Part shown: piece by piece, positions 61,225-64,000 of the stretch
Position numbering within the stretch: the first letter of the stretch is position 1
Layout: every line of letters begins with the position of its first letter
Assembly (NCBI RefSeq): GCF_014203395.1
Contig: NZ_JACHIW010000001.1
Span: forward strand, 2,959,501 to 3,023,500
Length of the DNA stretch: 64,000 nucleotides
Direction of reading: 5' to 3'
Source: Saccharopolyspora phatthalungensis
Lineage (GTDB): Bacteria > Actinomycetota > Actinomycetes > Mycobacteriales > Pseudonocardiaceae
Made by a program: the position numbers and the translations under genes
The notes under the pieces: model-generated
What the model was told of the DNA's origin: nothing
The model's database searches: none
What the model saw: only the letters and a program-made list of their open reading frames with translations

Positions 61225-62643
61225 ATGCGCGCCCATCCCGCCGGGCCGCGGCACGCCGATGTCGTGCCGCCCGGCAACACCGCAGGACTCGTTCCGGCCA
61301 CCACCGAAGAGCTCGACCTGTTGCACTCGCATGTGTGGCCACGCAACAGTGAGCGCGGCTCCGACGGCGTCGTCCGGTTCGCCGGGATCGACGTCCGAGA
61401 GATCGTCGAGCAGTTCGACACGCCGCTGTTCGTCCTCGACGAGGACGACTTCCGGTCGCGCTGCCGCGACTATGCCGAAGCCTTCGGCGACCCGGCCGCG
61501 GTGCACTACGCCTCGAAGGCGTTCCTGTGCACCGAAATCGCCAAGTGGGTCGCCGAAGAGGGCCTGAGCCTGGACGTCTGCAGCGGCGGCGAGCTCGCCG
61601 TGGCGTTGCGGGCCGGCTTCCCGCCGGAGCGGATCACCTTTCACGGCAACAACAAGTCCGTCGCCGAGCTGACCGCCGCGGTTGAGGCCGGGGTCGGCTC
61701 CGTAGTGCTCGATTCCTTCCACGAGATCGCCCGGCTCGACCACATCGCCACCGAACGCGGCATCTGGCAGCAGGTGCTGGTGCGCATCACCGTCGGCGTG
61801 GAAGCGCACACCCACGAGTTCATCGCGACCGCGCACGAGGACCAGAAGTTCGGTTTCTCGTTGGCGAACGGGCAGGCCGCCGAGGCGGTGCACCGGGTGC
61901 TCAAGGCCGATTCGCTGGTGCTGGTCGGCCTGCACAGCCATATCGGCTCGCAGATCTTCGACGTGGACGGCTTCGAGCTCGCCGCGCACCGGGTGGTCCG
62001 GCTGCTGGCCGAGCTGCGCGAGGAGCACGGCGCCGACGCGCTGGCCAGTGTGTCCACTGTGGACCTCGGTGGTGGGCTGGGCATTGCATACACCGCCGAG
62101 GACGACCCGCTGCCGCCTTCGCAGCTGGCCGTCCGGCTGCACGAGATCGTCGGCAAGGAGGCGGAGAACGCGGGCATCCCGGTGCCCAAGATCGCCGTCG
62201 AACCCGGCCGCGCGATCGTCGGTCCGGGCATGGTGACCGTCTACGAGGTCGGCACCGTCAAGGACGTGGCGCTGGGCAGCGACGTGGAGCGCAGGTACGT
62301 CAGCGTGGACGGCGGCATGAGCGACAACATTCGCACCTCGCTCTACGACGCCGTCTACGACTGCCGGCTGGTCTCCCGCGGCGCCGAAGCGCCCGCCGTG
62401 CTGTCCCGCATAGTGGGCAAACACTGTGAATCCGGTGACGTAGTGGTGCGGGATTGCTGGCTCCCGGAGGACATTGCACCGGGAGACCTGCTCGCGGTGG
62501 CCGCCACCGGCGCGTACTGCTACGTGATGGCCAGCAACTACAACCGCCTGCCCAAGCCGCCCGTGGTGGCGGTTCGCAATGGTCAGGCGCGGTTGCTGCT
62601 GCGCAGGGAGACCGAGGATGATCTGCTCCGGCTGGAGGTGTGA
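61225..62643 (+). CDS. lysA: Diaminopimelate decarboxylase
   Basis: This 472-residue PLP enzyme makes L-lysine from meso-diaminopimelate. The PLP lysine lies in [16 protein letters not shown] (about residue 94). [43 protein letters not shown] and the [22 protein letters not shown] block are all present. AAGGAG is 8 bp before the ATG. It overlaps neither neighbour. hom starts directly after its stop. Confidence 0.96.
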   Translation: MRAHPAGPRHADVVPPGNTAGLVPATTEELDLLHSHVWPRNSERGSDGVVRFAGIDVREIVEQFDTPLFVLDEDDFRSRCRDYAEAFGDPAAVHYASKAFLCTEIAKWVAEEGLSLDVCSGGELAVALRAGFPPERITFHGNNKSVAELTAAVEAGVGSVVLDSFHEIARLDHIATERGIWQQVLVRITVGVEAHTHEFIATAHEDQKFGFSLANGQAAEAVHRVLKADSLVLVGLHSHIGSQIFDVDGFELAAHRVVRLLAELREEHGADALASVSTVDLGGGLGIAYTAEDDPLPPSQLAVRLHEIVGKEAENAGIPVPKIAVEPGRAIVGPGMVTVYEVGTVKDVALGSDVERRYVSVDGGMSDNIRTSLYDAVYDCRLVSRGAEAPAVLSRIVGKHCESGDVVVRDCWLPEDIAPGDLLAVAATGAYCYVMASNYNRLPKPPVVAVRNGQARLLLRRETEDDLLRLEV

Positions 62644-63948
62644 GTGATCCAGGACCGTGAACCGATCAGGGTCGCGCTGTTGGGGTGCGGCACCGTCGGT
62701 ACCGAGGTGCTGCGACTGTTGCAGGACCAACCGGAGGAATTCGCCGCGCGCACCGGCGCGCCGATGCTGGTGACCGGGGTGGCGGTGCGCCGCCCGCATA
62801 AGCACCCCGAGGTGCCCGAACACCTGCTCACCACCGACGCGCACGCGTTGGTGGAGGGCAATGTCGACGTCATCGTGGAGCTGATCGGCGGTATCGAACC
62901 GGCCCGCTCGCTGCTGCTGACCGCGCTGAAGTCTGGCAAGTCGGTGGTGACCGCGAACAAGGCGCTGCTGGCCGAGCACGGTTCCGAGCTGTACGCGGCG
63001 GCCGATGCCGCCGGCGCCGACATCTACTTCGAGGCGGCCGTGGCGGGGGCGATCCCGCTGCTGCGCCCATTGCGGGAGTCGCTGGCCGGAGACCGGATCA
63101 ACCGGGTCATGGGCATCGTCAACGGCACCACGAACTACATCCTGTCCGCGATGGATTCCACCGGCGCCGGCTACTCCGAGACGCTGGACGAGGCCGGGCG
63201 GCTCGGCTACGCCGAGGCCGACCCGACCGCCGACGTGGACGGCTTCGACGCCGCCGCGAAGGCAGCCATCCTGGCCTCGCTGGCCTTCCACACCCGCGTC
63301 ACCGCCAGCGACGTGCACCGGGAGGGCATCTCCGCGGTGACGCCCGGCGACATCGCCGCCGCGCGCACCCTGGACCGCACGGTGAAGCTGCTGGCGATCT
63401 GCGAGCGGGTGGTCGACGAGGACGGCACCGAGTCGGTGTCCGCCCGCGTGCACCCTGCGATGATCCCGCGCAGCCACCCGCTGGCCGGCGTCGGCGACGC
63501 TTTCAACGCGGTGTTCGTGGAGGCCGAGGCGGCCGGGCAGCTGATGTTCTACGGGCGGGGTGCCGGGGGTGCGCCGACCGCCAGCGCGGTCCTCGGCGAC
63601 CTCGTCGCGGTGGCTCGTAACCTGGTCGTGGCGGGCAAGGGACCCCGCGAGTCGGCGCACGCGCAGTTGCCGATGCGCCCGATGGGCAAGACCCCGACTC
63701 GTTACCACATCAGCCTCGACGTGGCCGACAAACCGGGCGTGCTGTCGCAGGTCGCGGCCACGTTCAACGAGAACGATGTGAGCATTTCGGTGGTGCGTCA
63801 GCAGGGTCGGGGCGCGGAGGCCAGCCTCGTGGTGGTCACCCACACCGCCTCCGACGCGGCATTAAGGTCCACAGTGGACAAGATCGCGCAGCTACCGGTG
63901 GTGCGCGAGGTGGTCAGCGTGATGCGCGTGGAAGGTGAATCGTCGTGA
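62644..63948 (+). CDS. hom: Homoserine dehydrogenase
   Basis: This 434-residue enzyme reduces aspartate semialdehyde to homoserine. It has the NAD(P) motif VALLGCGTVGTEVLRLL, the catalytic core SVVTANKALLAEHG, MGIVNGTTNYILSAMD and GRLGYAEADPTADVDGFDAA. A C-terminal ACT domain (about 355-430) probably gives threonine feedback. GTG 62644 follows the lysA stop with no gap, so the genes are coupled. Confidence 0.96.
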   Translation: MIQDREPIRVALLGCGTVGTEVLRLLQDQPEEFAARTGAPMLVTGVAVRRPHKHPEVPEHLLTTDAHALVEGNVDVIVELIGGIEPARSLLLTALKSGKSVVTANKALLAEHGSELYAAADAAGADIYFEAAVAGAIPLLRPLRESLAGDRINRVMGIVNGTTNYILSAMDSTGAGYSETLDEAGRLGYAEADPTADVDGFDAAAKAAILASLAFHTRVTASDVHREGISAVTPGDIAAARTLDRTVKLLAICERVVDEDGTESVSARVHPAMIPRSHPLAGVGDAFNAVFVEAEAAGQLMFYGRGAGGAPTASAVLGDLVAVARNLVVAGKGPRESAHAQLPMRPMGKTPTRYHISLDVADKPGVLSQVAATFNENDVSISVVRQQGRGAEASLVVVTHTASDAALRSTVDKIAQLPVVREVVSVMRVEGESS

Positions 63949-64000
63949 CGAACATCCAGGGTGTGCCGGTGCGGATCGGCGCCGGATGGCCCGGCCTGAT
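63945..64000 (+). CDS. thrC: Threonine synthase, 5' end only
   Basis: GTG 63945 overlaps the hom stop (GTGA), with GGAAGG upstream. The 18 codons visible (TNIQGVPVRIGAGWPGLI) fit the start of actinobacterial ThrC, where hom-thrC-thrB is the usual order. The gene runs out of the window. Confidence 0.7.
   Translation, partial: MTNIQGVPVRIGAGWPGL

Noticed and set aside
59881..63843. A 1320-codon open frame on the minus strand under argS, lysA and hom
   Set aside because: It is antisense to three certain genes, has a His/Arg/Gly-rich composition typical of high-GC shadow frames and resembles no protein family.

Overview
The window is high-GC chromosomal DNA from an actinobacterium. A Pseudonocardiales-type organism such as Saccharopolyspora is my best guess. 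This rests on the mix of families (conservon-type sensor kinase/roadblock/DUF742 genes, a subtilisin-inhibitor-like protein, DUF6319, DUF2236, glcDEF, a lysA-hom-thrC order), frequent GTG starts and several leaderless promoters. The genus is an inference.

Layout. 0-3 kb: gcvH-sdaA (glycine/serine catabolism), then an ohrR-ohr peroxide-defence pair. 3-4.4 kb: two DUF202 membrane proteins and a secreted protease inhibitor. 4.7-13.3 kb: an MHS-type transporter, a long-chain acyl-CoA synthetase, a MerR regulator, a divergent alpha-methylacyl-CoA racemase, an acyl-CoA dehydrogenase, a phosphodiesterase-like protein and a frameshifted DUF2236 gene. 13.8-17.9 kb: glcDEF glycolate/lactate oxidase. 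18-19.1 kb: a stand-alone, divergent trpD. 20-23.5 kb: a fadA-fadB beta-oxidation operon that carries the same operator as the MerR gene. 24-31.3 kb: a secreted protein, a TetR/Baeyer-Villiger monooxygenase pair, DUF6319, an M14 carboxypeptidase and an MFS exporter. 31.7-38 kb: a small membrane protein, a putative Bell-type amyloid-signalling protein, a class A PBP, a CPBP protease, a serine hydrolase and arfB. 38-44 kb: patatin, a DUF3311-SSS symporter pair, an amidohydrolase relic, an AbiEi-like protein and HtrA. 44-48.7 kb: a conservon (cvnA-B-C) whose fourth gene, the GTPase cvnD, is a relic. 49.5-51.5 kb: DUF485-ActP. 52-56.4 kb: GNAT, a broken FadR-type regulator, a frameshifted kynureninase and an O-methyltransferase. 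56.5-64 kb: tRNA-Arg(CCG), a CDF metal exporter, DUF305/DUF3105 proteins, argS, lysA, hom and the start of thrC.

The strongest unexplained signal is a dispersed repeat of about 22 bp, core GACAGGAAGGTTCCCATGCT on one strand. It occurs about 42 times, almost always between genes and often within 20-40 bp after a stop codon. Seven times two copies face each other and form a hairpin of 10-23 bp. In six of the seven pairs the variable outer bases match between the arms, which suggests that pairing is under selection. Copies in the same direction also occur as doublets or triplets with starts 42-63 bp apart. One complete hairpin lies inside the cvnA coding sequence and is translated in frame. The argS-lysA-hom block and the glcDEF operon contain none.

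A second theme is gene decay. Frameshifts or deletions affect the DUF2236 gene, the M14 peptidase signal peptide, an amidohydrolase, cvnD, a GntR regulator and kynU. Whether these are true mutations or base errors cannot be decided from the sequence alone.
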